Shown: piece after piece, positions 34,887-43,053 of the stretch
Layout: every line of letters starts with the position of its first letter
How positions within the stretch are numbered: the stretch's first letter is position 1
Assembly (NCBI RefSeq): GCF_001189515.2
Contig: NZ_CP012069.2
Coordinates: 930,001-994,000, forward strand
Origin: Olsenella sp. oral taxon 807
GTDB taxonomy: Bacteria > Actinomycetota > Coriobacteriia > Coriobacteriales > Atopobiaceae
Direction of reading: 5' to 3'
Length of the DNA stretch: 64,000 bases
The notes under the pieces: model-generated
What the model was told of the DNA's origin: nothing
What the model saw: the letters and a program-made list of their open reading frames with translations, nothing else
Databases searched by the model: none
Translations under genes and position numbers: made by a program

Positions 34887-35408
34887 ATGAAGATCGAGAC
34901 AGCGAAGAGACTTTACGAGTATCGTCGGGCCTCCGGGCTTTCCCAGGAGCAGGTTGCCGCTAAGATCGGCGTTTCGCGCCAGGCGGTGTCGAAGTGGGAG
35001 TGCGCCGAGTCATCTCCCGACACTGATAACCTCATCGCGCTTGCCCTGCTCTATGGGGTGACGGTGGACGAGCTGTTGTTCGCCGATCCCGAGAGGGCGA
35101 TTGTCGCAACACTAGAGCGTGAGACAGACGCAGATGATCCCGAAGAGGGCGCTGAGAGCGCGAGCGTCGCCGAGGGGGCGCCTGCGGAGGCAGGGGAGGA
35201 GTCTGCCTGGCAGTCCCCCGAGCATCCCGAGCAGGACTACGTCAACATCAGCTTTTCCCAGGGCGTGCACGTCCGTGACTCCAAGGGAGGCGAGGAGGTC
35301 CATGTGGGCTGGGACGGCATCCATGTGGACAGTGACAAGGAGCACGTGCACCTGAACTTCGGAGGTCTGGCCAAGATGATTCGCGAGTTTCGCAAGGACC
35401 AGGAGTAG
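34887..35408 (+). CDS. XRE-family transcriptional regulator
   Basis: A 173-residue protein. The HTH is at residues ~8-64 (RRASGLSQEQVAAKIGVSRQ, KWECAESSPDTDNLIALALL), highly typical of Cro/C1-type regulators. Then an acidic linker (DADDPEEGAES...) and a C-terminal ~55 residues (YVNISFSQGVHVRD, HVGWDGIHVD) that may sense a signal or dimerise. ATG 34887 has GAGAGAGG upstream. It sits 3 bases before the CPBP protease gene, probably co-transcribed and autoregulated. Confidence 0.87.
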   Translation: MKIETAKRLYEYRRASGLSQEQVAAKIGVSRQAVSKWECAESSPDTDNLIALALLYGVTVDELLFADPERAIVATLERETDADDPEEGAESASVAEGAPAEAGEESAWQSPEHPEQDYVNISFSQGVHVRDSKGGEEVHVGWDGIHVDSDKEHVHLNFGGLAKMIREFRKDQE

Positions 35409-35411
35409 CCC

Positions 35412-36173
35412 ATGGATGAGGCCATGACCGACGGACGGCACATCGCACGGTACCTCATCATCGCATTCGCGATGACCTGGACCTGCTGGATGGCCCGGGC
35501 CGCCCTGTGCGCGAGCGGGGTGGCCACGGTGGACTCACCCGCCGTCCTGCCCCTCTTTCTTATAGGAGGCTTTGGGCCGACGGTTGCCGCGCTGGTGGTG
35601 AGGCCTGACGCACGGTCGCTGCACGGGTTCGCGCGGTTTGTCTGCGGTGGCTCGAGGACCTCCATCGGATGGCTTTTCCTGCTCGTCGTACTTGGAGCGC
35701 TCTCCATCGCAGGAAACTCCTCCGGTCTCAACGCAGCGATTCCCGCGTTCGCGATTCCGGTGATCTTCCTTGTCACGACGCTCATCGGCGGCGGCAATGA
35801 GGAGCTGGGTTGGCGCGGTGTGCTGCAACCCGAACTCGAGGGGAGGCTGCCCTATCCTGTGGCCACGCTCGTCACAGGCGTGATCTGGTCGGTCTGGCAT
35901 GTGCCTTTCTGGCTCACACCAGGTGACTCGCACCTCTCGTTCCCGTTCCTGCTCTTCGCCCTCCAGGCGGTCCTTTTGTCCTTCTGGCTTGCCGGCCTGC
36001 GCAGGAGGGGCGGCTCCGTCTTGTGGTGTGCCGTGCTCCATGGGGCCATGAACACGCTCATGTCGGCGTTCGTCCTGCAGCTGAATGCCCCGTTCGTCAT
36101 CGGTATGCTCGCGATCACCGCCCTGTCGATCTGGATGGGTATGGCGGCTCAACGGGACGACAGGCGTGCCTGA
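35412..36173 (+). CDS. CPBP-family intramembrane metalloprotease
   Basis: A 253-residue membrane protein with six to eight hydrophobic segments. The CPBP (Abi/CAAX protease) motifs are present in order: EE-R in GGGNEELGWRGVLQ near residue 138, H in WSVWHVPFW near residue 170, and HGAMNTLM near residue 217. It probably cleaves membrane proteins or peptides; some relatives confer bacteriocin self-immunity. It is coupled to the XRE regulator just upstream. An ATG four codons later (35424) is an alternative start. Confidence 0.88.
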   Translation: MDEAMTDGRHIARYLIIAFAMTWTCWMARAALCASGVATVDSPAVLPLFLIGGFGPTVAALVVRPDARSLHGFARFVCGGSRTSIGWLFLLVVLGALSIAGNSSGLNAAIPAFAIPVIFLVTTLIGGGNEELGWRGVLQPELEGRLPYPVATLVTGVIWSVWHVPFWLTPGDSHLSFPFLLFALQAVLLSFWLAGLRRRGGSVLWCAVLHGAMNTLMSAFVLQLNAPFVIGMLAITALSIWMGMAAQRDDRRA

Positions 36174-36255
36174 ACGGGGATTCCACCGGGGTGGGGCGAC
36201 GGCTTGCCGTCCCGCCCCGGTTACGGTCCCGCCCCGGTCACGCATGCACCCTGTG

Positions 36256-37035
36256 CTACAGGTTGGCCTCCATCGTCTTCACGAGGAACTCTGCTCCGCC
36301 GTTGCCGGCTGCGGTGTCGTAGTAGTTCTTGAAGCGTGGGTCGCCTAGGTATCCGCGCACCAGCGCCAGGTGCACCTTGCGGTCGTAGGACTTGCCCCAG
36401 TGGATGCGCATCCAGCGCTCGTGCATGTGAGCGAGCTCAGCGGCTTGGTCACCCGTCGGGTCGCCCGATGCCATTGCCAGGCGCAGCTGTACCTTTATGG
36501 CCTCCTCAAGCAGGTCCTTCGCGTCCCACTCGTCGCGCGTGAGCGACATGATGCGTTCGTTGGCCGCGTCGATGGCCTCATCGCCGTAGCGCCTGCGCGC
36601 CTCGGTTCCGTACGTATCCTCGAACTCCTTCAGTCCTTGGGCCTTGATGGCCTCGAACCTCTTCTCGTTGTCCATGTTCTCGATCCCTTCGATAGTCGCG
36701 ATAGCCGCCTTTGTGCGGGCCATCGCGTCCGACAGTGACTTCTTTTGCGCGCGCAGGGTCCTGAGGTGTGACTCAAGGGTGTCCCGGAGGCTTGCCTGTG
36801 AGTCCCTGAGCAGGTGACGGATGGTCGTGAGGGGAAGGTTGCAGGCGCGCATCGCAAGGATCTGCGACAGGCGTCTTGCGTCGCGGGGACCGTACGTGCG
36901 GTACCCGTTCTCTGCCCGGGCGGGCTCGAGGAGCCCCATGTCCTCGTAATGGCGCAGCGTGCGTGCACTCACGCCCGCCATCTGGGCCAGTTGTCCCACG
37001 CTGTAGTGTCTTCCCGCAGGTTTCGATTCGTCCAT
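36256..37035 (-). CDS. MerR-family regulator with TipAS effector domain
   Basis: A 259-residue activator. N-terminal MerR HTH (YSVGQLAQMAGVSARTLRHY near residue 11, then DMGLLEPAR and GYRTY), coiled coil to ~115, then TipAS domain (FEAIKAQGLKEFEDTYG ... RWMRIHWGKSYDRKVHLALV). TipAS proteins bind thiopeptides or other cyclic compounds and switch on export or defence genes. A 7-bp-arm inverted repeat upstream is its likely operator. No obvious transporter gene adjoins it. Confidence 0.9.
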   Translation of the reverse strand: MDESKPAGRHYSVGQLAQMAGVSARTLRHYEDMGLLEPARAENGYRTYGPRDARRLSQILAMRACNLPLTTIRHLLRDSQASLRDTLESHLRTLRAQKKSLSDAMARTKAAIATIEGIENMDNEKRFEAIKAQGLKEFEDTYGTEARRRYGDEAIDAANERIMSLTRDEWDAKDLLEEAIKVQLRLAMASGDPTGDQAAELAHMHERWMRIHWGKSYDRKVHLALVRGYLGDPRFKNYYDTAAGNGGAEFLVKTMEANL

Positions 37036-37058
37036 CTCACACCTCCAAGGGCATCATG

Positions 37059-37081
37059 GACCCTCACGTAGCGAGAGGGTC
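37059..37081 (-). promoter_or_regulatory. Likely operator of the MerR/TipAS gene
   Basis: GACCCTC and GAGGGTC arms around a 9-base centre, 24 bases upstream of the MerR-family start. Inverted repeats of this size between promoter boxes are usual for this regulator class. Confidence 0.55.
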
Positions 37082-37417
37082 AAGGAACTTTACGTGACGA
37101 GAAGGCTACGGGGGTGCATGGGACTTGCCATGGGCGAGTGTCGAGGAAGTAAGCTATATCAACAGCCCTCGTGCAATATACACAAGGCAATCACACGCTA
37201 AGCATGGCATGCTCCCGTTGATGGAAGGTGAGGACGGGAGGCATGGCTTGGTGGGGCCGAGGACGGCGCTCGATCCGGGCGCGCGGAGGTTCCGACCACG
37301 CCGGGCCGGGGATGTTCTCGCGGCTCGTGGGGTATCGTTTGGGCTAAGTGTCACGATCCTGCCAAGATTCCGGCGCACTGTCGACCGCCCGGGCTCGTCG
37401 GGCCCTTGAGCGCCTCC
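37082..37417. other. Intergenic, no gene seen
   Basis: No open frame with a plausible start. It contains ATGCTCCCGTTG near 37209, matching one arm of the hairpin at 39655-39687. Confidence 0.4.
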
Positions 37418-37694
37418 TTACCCAGCGTGAGGCTGGTCTGCTCGCGCCGGCAGTGAGTGCGCAAGGACAAGCGCGACCTGGTCGAAGGAGGGGCCGAGCG
37501 CGCGCTCGAAGAGCTCCCCCTTGCCCGCGAACAGGAAGTAGAGGGCATCTGTCGTCACATGGGCCGCCGCACAAATGCTGCGCAGCGACGCCCCTGGCAG
37601 CCACGCTCAGCAAACTCCCGCGTCGCCGCAGCGATGGGGGTGCGCCTCGTGTCGGCGCTCTCCTCCCTCGTCCGTCTTATGTGGCTCTCCCAAG
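37418..37694 (-). pseudogene. TetR-family regulator remnant, frameshifted
   Basis: On the minus strand one frame gives TREESADTRRTPIAAAATREF, AERGCQG, and the next frame continues ASLRSICAAAHVTTDALYFL, then FAGKGELFERALGPSFDQV and stops at TAA 37418. Together they reconstruct a TetR HTH domain. Loss of one base in the run of G near 37600 breaks the frame. The ligand domain is missing. Clearly decayed. Confidence 0.75.
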
Positions 37695-37719
37695 CGCGGG
37701 CGCGGTGCGCGCTGGCCCT

Positions 37720-37845
37720 TTACGCGAGCATGCGCTCGACCTCGTCGGGGTCGAGCCCCAACGACGCCGCACCAGCTCGTGCGTCCACGAGGCCGGCGCG
37801 CACGAGCTTGCCGCCGTGCGCATTGGTCTCCGTGAGCACCCTCAT
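37720..37845 (-). pseudogene. Rpn nuclease C-terminal fragment (oldest copy)
   Basis: A 41-codon frame from ATG 37845: MRVLTETNAHGGKLVRAGLV, then DARAGAASLGLDPDEVERML. It aligns with the end of the full-length Rpn protein next door (RVLTEAEA ... GLVSVQDAATSVGVDADEIR), with the middle deleted. First of three stacked C-terminal copies. Confidence 0.7.
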
Positions 37846-37955
37846 GAGGGCGGGCGTCGCACGGTGCGCTCATGTGCGGACGGGTTTTGCCGAAGCCCCG
37901 ACTGCTTCCGCTCGACCACCGTCGCCTCGCGCACATCATCCCCCCGCAGCCGACC

Positions 37956-38222
37956 TCATCCCTCTGCCGCGAGCGCGCGCCTGATCTCGTCGGCGTCCAC
38001 CCCCACCGAGGTGGCAGCGTCCTGTACGCTTACGAGCCCGTCGCGCACGAGACGGACGAGCGTCTCGAGCTTGCCCTCCGCGATACCCTCTGCGCGGATC
38101 TCCTCAATGACGCTTCCCATGTCCTCTCGCCCCTCCTCCGTCTCCCTGAGCCTGCGCTTCATCCTGGACGTCTCCGGGAAGCGCTCCTCTTCGTACGCCT
38201 CGGTCTCCGTGAGCACCCTCAT
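37956..38222 (-). pseudogene. Rpn nuclease C-terminal fragment (recent copy)
   Basis: An 88-codon frame from ATG 38222 that is nearly identical to the last ~96 residues of the intact gene (only a few substitutions and an 8-residue deletion in the Glu/Lys linker). Upstream of ATG, both this and the older fragment switch to the same unrelated sequence, so the copies arose by tandem duplication of a ~370-bp unit. No catalytic region; probably non-functional. Confidence 0.75.
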
Positions 38223-38326
38223 GAGGGCGGGCGTCGCACGGTGCGCTGGTACGAGCTGGCCCTGCCGAGCTCCCGACTGCTTCCGGCCGCCGATGAGTCG
38301 AGCACGTCACCCCCGCGCAGCCGACC

Positions 38327-39121
38327 TCATCCCTCCGCCGCGAGCGCGCGCCTGATCTCGTCGGCGTCCACCCCCACCGAGGTGGCGGCGTCCTGTACGC
38401 TTACGAGCCCGTCGCGCACGAGACGGACGAGCGTCTCGAGCTTGCCCTCGAGCTTGCCCCTCTCCTCGCCCTCCGCGATGCACTCCGCGCGGATCTCCTC
38501 TATGACGCTTCCCATGTCCTTTCGCCCCTCCTCCGTCTCCCTGAGCCTGCGCTTCATCCTGGACGTCTCCGGGAAGCGCTCCTCGTCGTACGCCTCGGCC
38601 TCCGTGAGCACCCTCATGAGGGCGGAGACCTCGCTGCCGTCCCTCGCCAGGGCGTTCACGTAGAGCTCCTCGAGGCCGTTCTCGGCCGACTCGCCGGTCT
38701 CCCTGACGACCCTGTCCACATGATACAGCGGCCGGCCGCCCCTGAGGGGGTCGAACTCGCAGACGAGCACGACGCAGACGTCCGGGACGTCCCCGAAGGG
38801 GGTGCCCGGGCGCGTCCTGTCCGCCGTCACGAGCGAGGCGTAGTAGCGCGCCCTCCTCTGGAGGTCGCCCTTGTCGGCGCGCTGCACCTCGACGTCCACG
38901 AGCCTGCCGTCGGAGAGCTCGCAGAGGGCGTCGAGCACCGCAGAGCGCCCCCGCGTGTTCGTGACGGCGGACTGCGGCTTGCACTCCACCACCTCGAGCC
39001 CCGGGTCCTGGAGCAGCACCCTCAAAAGCTCCCCGCAGAAGGCCTTGCTCTGCGCCATCACCCGAAACATCAGGTCGTCTATGGGCCTCAGCTTGCCCAC
39101 GTCACGTACCGCCCGTGCCAT
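38327..39121 (-). CDS. Rpn-family PD-(D/E)XK nuclease / transposase-like
   Basis: A 264-residue Rpn-type protein (recombination-promoting nuclease, formerly transposase_31). N-terminal KLRPIDDLMFRVMAQSKAF and LLRVLLQDPGLEVVECKPQS match the family. The nuclease core is DALCELSDGRLVDVEVQRAD near residue 75-94 (D...ExQ motif), followed by RRARYYASLV. The C-terminal part is charged and ends in a small helical domain (LVSVQDAATSVGVDADEIRR). The start MARAVRDVGKL at 39121 is chosen over an ATG-in-frame 42 bases earlier. Two partial copies lie downstream. Confidence 0.82.
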   Translation of the reverse strand: MARAVRDVGKLRPIDDLMFRVMAQSKAFCGELLRVLLQDPGLEVVECKPQSAVTNTRGRSAVLDALCELSDGRLVDVEVQRADKGDLQRRARYYASLVTADRTRPGTPFGDVPDVCVVLVCEFDPLRGGRPLYHVDRVVRETGESAENGLEELYVNALARDGSEVSALMRVLTEAEAYDEERFPETSRMKRRLRETEEGRKDMGSVIEEIRAECIAEGEERGKLEGKLETLVRLVRDGLVSVQDAATSVGVDADEIRRALAAEG

Positions 39122-39548
39122 CCGACCACCGTCCCCCACTCGCCGCCGTTTCTTGCCACTCACTATAGCACAGGACTGGAACGCATGTTCTTGTCAATAC
39201 AAGAGTATGGATACTTCGTGAATCCCCGTAGATTATTTTTCATGGGTTGGTCAGTAATGCTTCCTCGGGCTGGCGCATCGGATTCCGCTTGCGGTCCTGT
39301 CGAAGGTGGCGGATGACTTCTCGAATACGTCCCCACATGCTCCGCATGTCGCCTGTCGGCGCGATACCTTCTAGACATGGTTGAGGTTGTTGTTGCTCCC
39401 GAAGGCCGTGGCGGTACACCGCCCTCGTTTGGGCATGCGGGCCTTGCGCTCGCAGACCGAGCTGCCCGGCCCGGAGCGCATGTCGTGCGAAAACGGCAGA
39501 TGGCTACCGCAGTCGTCGTGAGTCGTCGCGCATACGCACGGAGTGTTT

Positions 39549-39598
39549 TGGTCCAATGGGAACCGCGCAGCTGGGACTGCGGTGGGAGTCTTGGACCA
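39549..39598. other. Nested stem-loop, 50 bp
   Basis: TGGTCCAA (39549-39556) pairs perfectly with TTGGACCA (39591-39598), and inside it GCAG/CTGC with flanking CCG/CGG can extend the stem. A possible structured RNA or protein site of unknown role; no adjacent start codon fits a riboswitch. Confidence 0.4.
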
Positions 39599-39654
39599 GC
39601 GTGCTTCGTGGGATGCCAGCACCGGGTCCCGAGTGCCACGGCCCTGTTAGGACA

Positions 39655-39687
39655 TGCTCCCGTTGTCGCCTCTCATTAACGGGAGCA
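39655..39687 (-). terminator. Perfect 10-bp hairpin past the AICARFT gene
   Basis: TGCTCCCGTT (39655-39664) and AACGGGAGCA (39678-39687) enclose 13 bases, about 40 bases beyond the stop of the minus-strand purine gene. There is no T-run, so terminator function is moderate. Confidence 0.45.
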
Positions 39688-39725
39688 CGTCACACATAGC
39701 ATGTAAATACTTTATGGATACAATG

Positions 39726-40904
39726 CTAGTGGTGGAAGAGCCGCGTTCCCGTGAAGCACATCGCGATGCCGTATCTGTCGGCTGCCGCGATCACGTCGTC
39801 GTCGCGGATGGAGCCGCCGGGCTCCACGATGTAGGAGACGCCGGACTTGTGGGCGCGCTCGACGTTGTCTCCAAAGGGGAAGAACGCGTCGGAGCCGAGC
39901 GTGACGCCGTCCTGCGCGGCAATCCACTCGGTCCGCTCCTCGCGAGTGAGGGGCTCTGGTCTCTCGGCAAACCACTGTTTCCACGCGCCCTCGGCCAGTA
40001 CCTCGTCCTGCTCGTCGGAGATGTAGACATCGATGACGTTGTCGCGCTCGGCACGCCGGATGCCCTCGGCGAACTTGAGCCCAAGCACCTTGGGGTGCCG
40101 ACGCAAGAACCATGCGTCGGCCTTGCTGCCAGCTAGACGCGTACAGTGGACGCGGGACTGCTGACCCGCGCCAATGCCTATGGCCTGGCCGTCCCTCACA
40201 TAGCATACGGAGTTCGACTGTGTGTACTTGAGCGTGACGAGGGAGATGAGCATGTCCGTCAGTGCCGTGTCGGGCAGGTCCCTGTTGGCGGTCACGACGT
40301 CTTTCAGTAGCGAGCGGTCGATCGCGAGGTCATTGTGGCCCTGCTCGAAGGTGACGCCAAAGACGTCGCGCTGCTCGATGGGCGCGCAGCGGTAGTCGGG
40401 GTCGATCAGCACGACGTTGTACCTGCCGCCCTTCTTGGAGCGTAGGATCTCAAGTGCCCCATCGCTGTAGCCGGGTGCGATAATGCCGTCCGAGACCTCG
40501 TGTTTGAGGTATCTGGCCGTGCGCTCGTCGCAGCAGTCAGAGAGCGCCGCCCAGTCGCCATAGGAGCTCACGCGGTCGGCGCCGCGCGCGCGGATGTAGG
40601 CGCAGGCGATGGGGGAGAGCTCTCCCTCGTCGTCCACAAAGTACATCTGCCTGTCCACATCGGAGAGGGGCCTGCCCACGGCTGCACCGGCGGGCGAGAC
40701 GTGCTTGAACGACGCTGCGGCGCTCTGTCCTGTGGCCTCCCTGAGCTCGCGCACGAGCTGCCAGGAGTTGAGGGCGTCTAGGAGGTTGACGTACCCGGGT
40801 CTACCCGAGAGCACTGTCATGGGCAGGTCGGAGCCGTCCCTCATGAAGACGCGTGAGGGCCTTTGGTTGGGGTTCGTGCCGTACTTGAGCTCGAGTTCGT
40901 TCAC
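39726..40904 (-). CDS. AICAR formyltransferase, single-domain
   Basis: Converts AICAR to FAICAR with 10-formyl-tetrahydrofolate, the penultimate purine step. The 392-residue protein begins directly with the AICARFT domain ([49 protein letters not shown] with the KH pair) and lacks the N-terminal IMP cyclohydrolase domain of ordinary PurH. The closing segment [32 protein letters not shown] and FTGTRLFHH are typical. The missing activity is supplied by the PurO-like gene 24 bases upstream. Confidence 0.92.
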   Translation of the reverse strand: MNELELKYGTNPNQRPSRVFMRDGSDLPMTVLSGRPGYVNLLDALNSWQLVRELREATGQSAAASFKHVSPAGAAVGRPLSDVDRQMYFVDDEGELSPIACAYIRARGADRVSSYGDWAALSDCCDERTARYLKHEVSDGIIAPGYSDGALEILRSKKGGRYNVVLIDPDYRCAPIEQRDVFGVTFEQGHNDLAIDRSLLKDVVTANRDLPDTALTDMLISLVTLKYTQSNSVCYVRDGQAIGIGAGQQSRVHCTRLAGSKADAWFLRRHPKVLGLKFAEGIRRAERDNVIDVYISDEQDEVLAEGAWKQWFAERPEPLTREERTEWIAAQDGVTLGSDAFFPFGDNVERAHKSGVSYIVEPGGSIRDDDVIAAADRYGIAMCFTGTRLFHH

Positions 40905-40928
40905 AGGTTCTCTCCCTAATCCTCGCCC

Positions 40929-41585
40929 TCAGTCACCGAGGTTCTTGTTGTACAGCTTCACCGTGCCCCCGACGTTGGCGTAGAGCGACACCTTGTTGTC
41001 GGCATTGAGGGCGACCCACAGCTCGTTGGCTGTGGGCAGGCTCACCTCCACCGGCTCGCCGACGAAGCTCGGCAGCGGATCACCGTCGCCTTGGTAGGTG
41101 CTGATGAGGTAGCCCGTGCCCTCGTCGGCGCCCTCGTAGCAGAAGAACTCGCGCTGGCAACGGCCAGAGGCGCCGGCCTGGCGCTTGAGGATGGAGAGCT
41201 CAAAGGAGCCGCCTGCGTGCAGGATGGCCGAGATGCGTGGCGTGAAGTTGGGGTCGTCTGGCTCGAACTCACGGGCCATACACGCCGCAAAGAAGTCACC
41301 TGTGTCCACGATGGTGTCGGTCTGGTCACCGTTTGTGACCACAAGGTCGTCTCCCATGCGGCGCACGGGGTGGTAGATGATGAGGCTTGCGTCCTTGAGG
41401 AGCGCGGGGTCGTGCGCCTCTGTGCGGATGCCGTCTGCTGTCAGCGAGAAGACGCGGTTCCTGCTGTTGGGGCTGCGGCCCATAATCCAGTAGTACGCGC
41501 AGTGCCTTCCTCCCCAGTCTTTGCCCACCACGATGCCGCGACCGGGGTAGGGGTTGTTCCTCAGGAGCTCGCATAGGTCTTGCAT
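40929..41585 (-). CDS. IMP cyclohydrolase, PurO type
   Basis: A 218-residue protein matching the archaeal-style PurO/COG3363 cyclohydrolase: NPYPGRGIVVGKDWGGRHCA near the N-terminus, YYWIMGRSPNSRNRVF, IIYHPVRRM, VVTNGDQTDTI, PNFTPRISA. It closes FAICAR to IMP. ATG 41585 has AGGGGACC upstream. It is followed by the AICARFT gene, giving a two-gene unit for the last two purine steps. PurO is mainly archaeal, so its presence suggests old transfer; similar pairs occur in some Coriobacteriia and Clostridia as far as I recall. Confidence 0.88.
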   Translation of the reverse strand: MQDLCELLRNNPYPGRGIVVGKDWGGRHCAYYWIMGRSPNSRNRVFSLTADGIRTEAHDPALLKDASLIIYHPVRRMGDDLVVTNGDQTDTIVDTGDFFAACMAREFEPDDPNFTPRISAILHAGGSFELSILKRQAGASGRCQREFFCYEGADEGTGYLISTYQGDGDPLPSFVGEPVEVSLPTANELWVALNADNKVSLYANVGGTVKLYNKNLGD

Positions 41586-42172
41586 CAAAGGTCCCCTCTC
41601 GTCCGTCCCCTGCGCAGCAGCTGTCGCCCAGACGCTCGCAGCTGTGATAGAAGGCCCACGTCGCGCCGGAAGAGGTCTCCCGATGCCCTGTGCGCCGCGT
41701 CCCGCGCGCCGCCCAACTGGTGCCGGACGACATCGCCCGCCGCCCACAGGTATTCTATCATGCTTCTCTCGATTGCTCGCCAGGCCCCGCCGTCCTCGTG
41801 CGTCACGGGACCTGTGGCGCCCTTTGCACGGCAGCCTCTCGCGGATGTACCCCTGTCATGCCACAATCATGGGGTGGAAAGGCCGATGTCGCCACCATAT
41901 AGTTCGAAGACTCCCTGTCAGGAGATGATGCGAAATGCCTTTCCCCAAGAATGAAGTCCGCAAGGTGTGCATGCACGATACCCGAGCGCTTCTGTGGGAG
42001 CGATCACACAGCAGATGCTTCGGGTATCTTTCCGAGATCCTCTCCAGCGATCTTATGATCGCAGGTAATACACCTCAGCCAAGTCGCAGGAGCACCCAAC
42101 GAAGCAGTACGTGGGATAGTGACGCGCACCGTGGTGGCACACAAAGCGCGTCCTTCCGTGACGTCGCTGGCT
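41586..42172. other. Poorly coding gap between purO and locus B
   Basis: A minus-strand frame of 58-93 codons ends in TGA overlapping the purO ATG (TGATG), so it could be a coupled leader, but no product is recognised. A plus-strand frame from ATG 41935 (MPFPKNEVRKVCMHDTRALL), with CAGGAG upstream, runs into locus B after about 75 codons and may be the stub of a disrupted gene. Confidence 0.35.
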
Positions 42173-42660
42173 CAGAATGCGCTTTTTCGTCGACCCGCGA
42201 TCCCAGAGTGCGCTTTTCCGTAGAATGCGCCTTTTCTGACCTGCGCAAACGTCGAGTCGTCTCACGGAAAACCGCATTCTGTGCGTTGGGCCTCACGTAA
42301 AAGCGCATTCTGTCCCCGGGCCTTCACGGAAAACCGCACTCTTCACCCGCGTGGCCTTCCAGAGTGCGCTTTTCCGTTGACTCCAACCCCCAGAGTGCGC
42401 TTTTCCGTAAAGTGCGCCTTTTCTGACCTGCGCAAACGTCGAGTCGTCTCACGGAAAAGCGCAGTCTGCACGTTGAGTCTCACGGAAAAGCGCATTCTGC
42501 ACGTTGGGCCTCACGGAAAAGCGCATTCTGCACGTTGAGTCTCACGGAAAAGCGCATTCTGCACGTTGGACCTCACGTAAAAGCGCACTCTGGCCCAACG
42601 TCTCACGGAAAAGTGCAGTTTGCAGCCCCCACGTCGCGCAGACTGCGTCTTTCGGTCACG
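42173..42660. repeat. Locus B: 31-bp tandem and inverted repeat array
   Basis: Two opposing motifs alternate in blocks: forward AGAGTGCGCTTTTCCGT (at 42204, 42360, 42391 and diverged copies) and reverse CTCACGGAAAAGCGCATTCT. The reverse units recur every 31 bases (42448, 42479, 42510, 42541, 42572, then 42602; also 42261, 42292, 42323) with a shared GCACGTTGRGY tail. A 187-bp block (from 42204) is itself duplicated (from 42391). Repeats lack unique spacers. Confidence 0.88.
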
Positions 42661-42713
42661 TCGCCGCCTGGGAGGCGTGGGGCGCGCAACCCCCCGCCAG
42701 GCTGCGGGGCACT

Positions 42714-42814
42714 ATGGAAAATGGCCCAACTGGGCAAATGCGTCCGAGCAACCCCCCGCCAGGCTGCGGGGGGGGGTTGCGCCAGAGTCCGCAAGCCTCG
42801 GTTTGGAGCCTGAC
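42714..42814 (+). ncRNA. 101-bp structured element, copy B (candidate RNA)
   Basis: Same-length homologue of 12535-12635 on the opposite strand: TGGCCCAACTGGGCAAATGC, a long GC stem GCAACCCCCCGC...GCGGGGGGGGGTTGC, GCGCC and GCCTCGG. The first half of its stem is also duplicated at 42689-42710. It lies at the edge of the locus B repeats, exactly as copy A lies at the edge of the locus A repeats. Confidence 0.55.
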
Positions 42815-42930
42815 TTCTGCCCGGGTGGCGCCGATAAGGACGGACACGCCTCGTGACGCTATGTTTCCAATTCGGTGAAACATCGCCTTTTGCGCCGTTG
42901 GGCTACCTCCCTGTGCTAGTCTTTGTCCAT

Positions 42931-42954
42931 CGTGCATGCAGCAATATGCATATA
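42931..42954 (+). promoter_or_regulatory. Candidate ARG box upstream of argJ
   Basis: GTGCATGCAGCAATATGCATA has two TGCAT half sites in the spacing and form of actinobacterial ArgR operators. It lies about 100 bases upstream of argJ, in the only stretch free of repeats. Confidence 0.5.
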
Positions 42955-43053
42955 TGGGGGACACAATCCAATGGCGCCTGCGGCCCACGGGCTGCGGGAC
43001 CAAGGTGTCGGAAGCGAGGCAGGATATGAGCTATGCAAGGAGAGGGGCTGCTC

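Larger units (their letters stand above)
39122..39725. other. 604-base region without a gene; two strong hairpins
   Basis: No credible gene. It holds an unusual nested stem (39549-39598) and a perfect 10-bp hairpin (39655-39687), described separately. It separates the Rpn gene start from the end of the AICAR transformylase gene. Confidence 0.5.

Noticed and set aside
42173-42660. CRISPR array
   Set aside because: Units repeat every 31 bases with the inter-repeat part also conserved, both orientations are mixed, and no cas gene is present.
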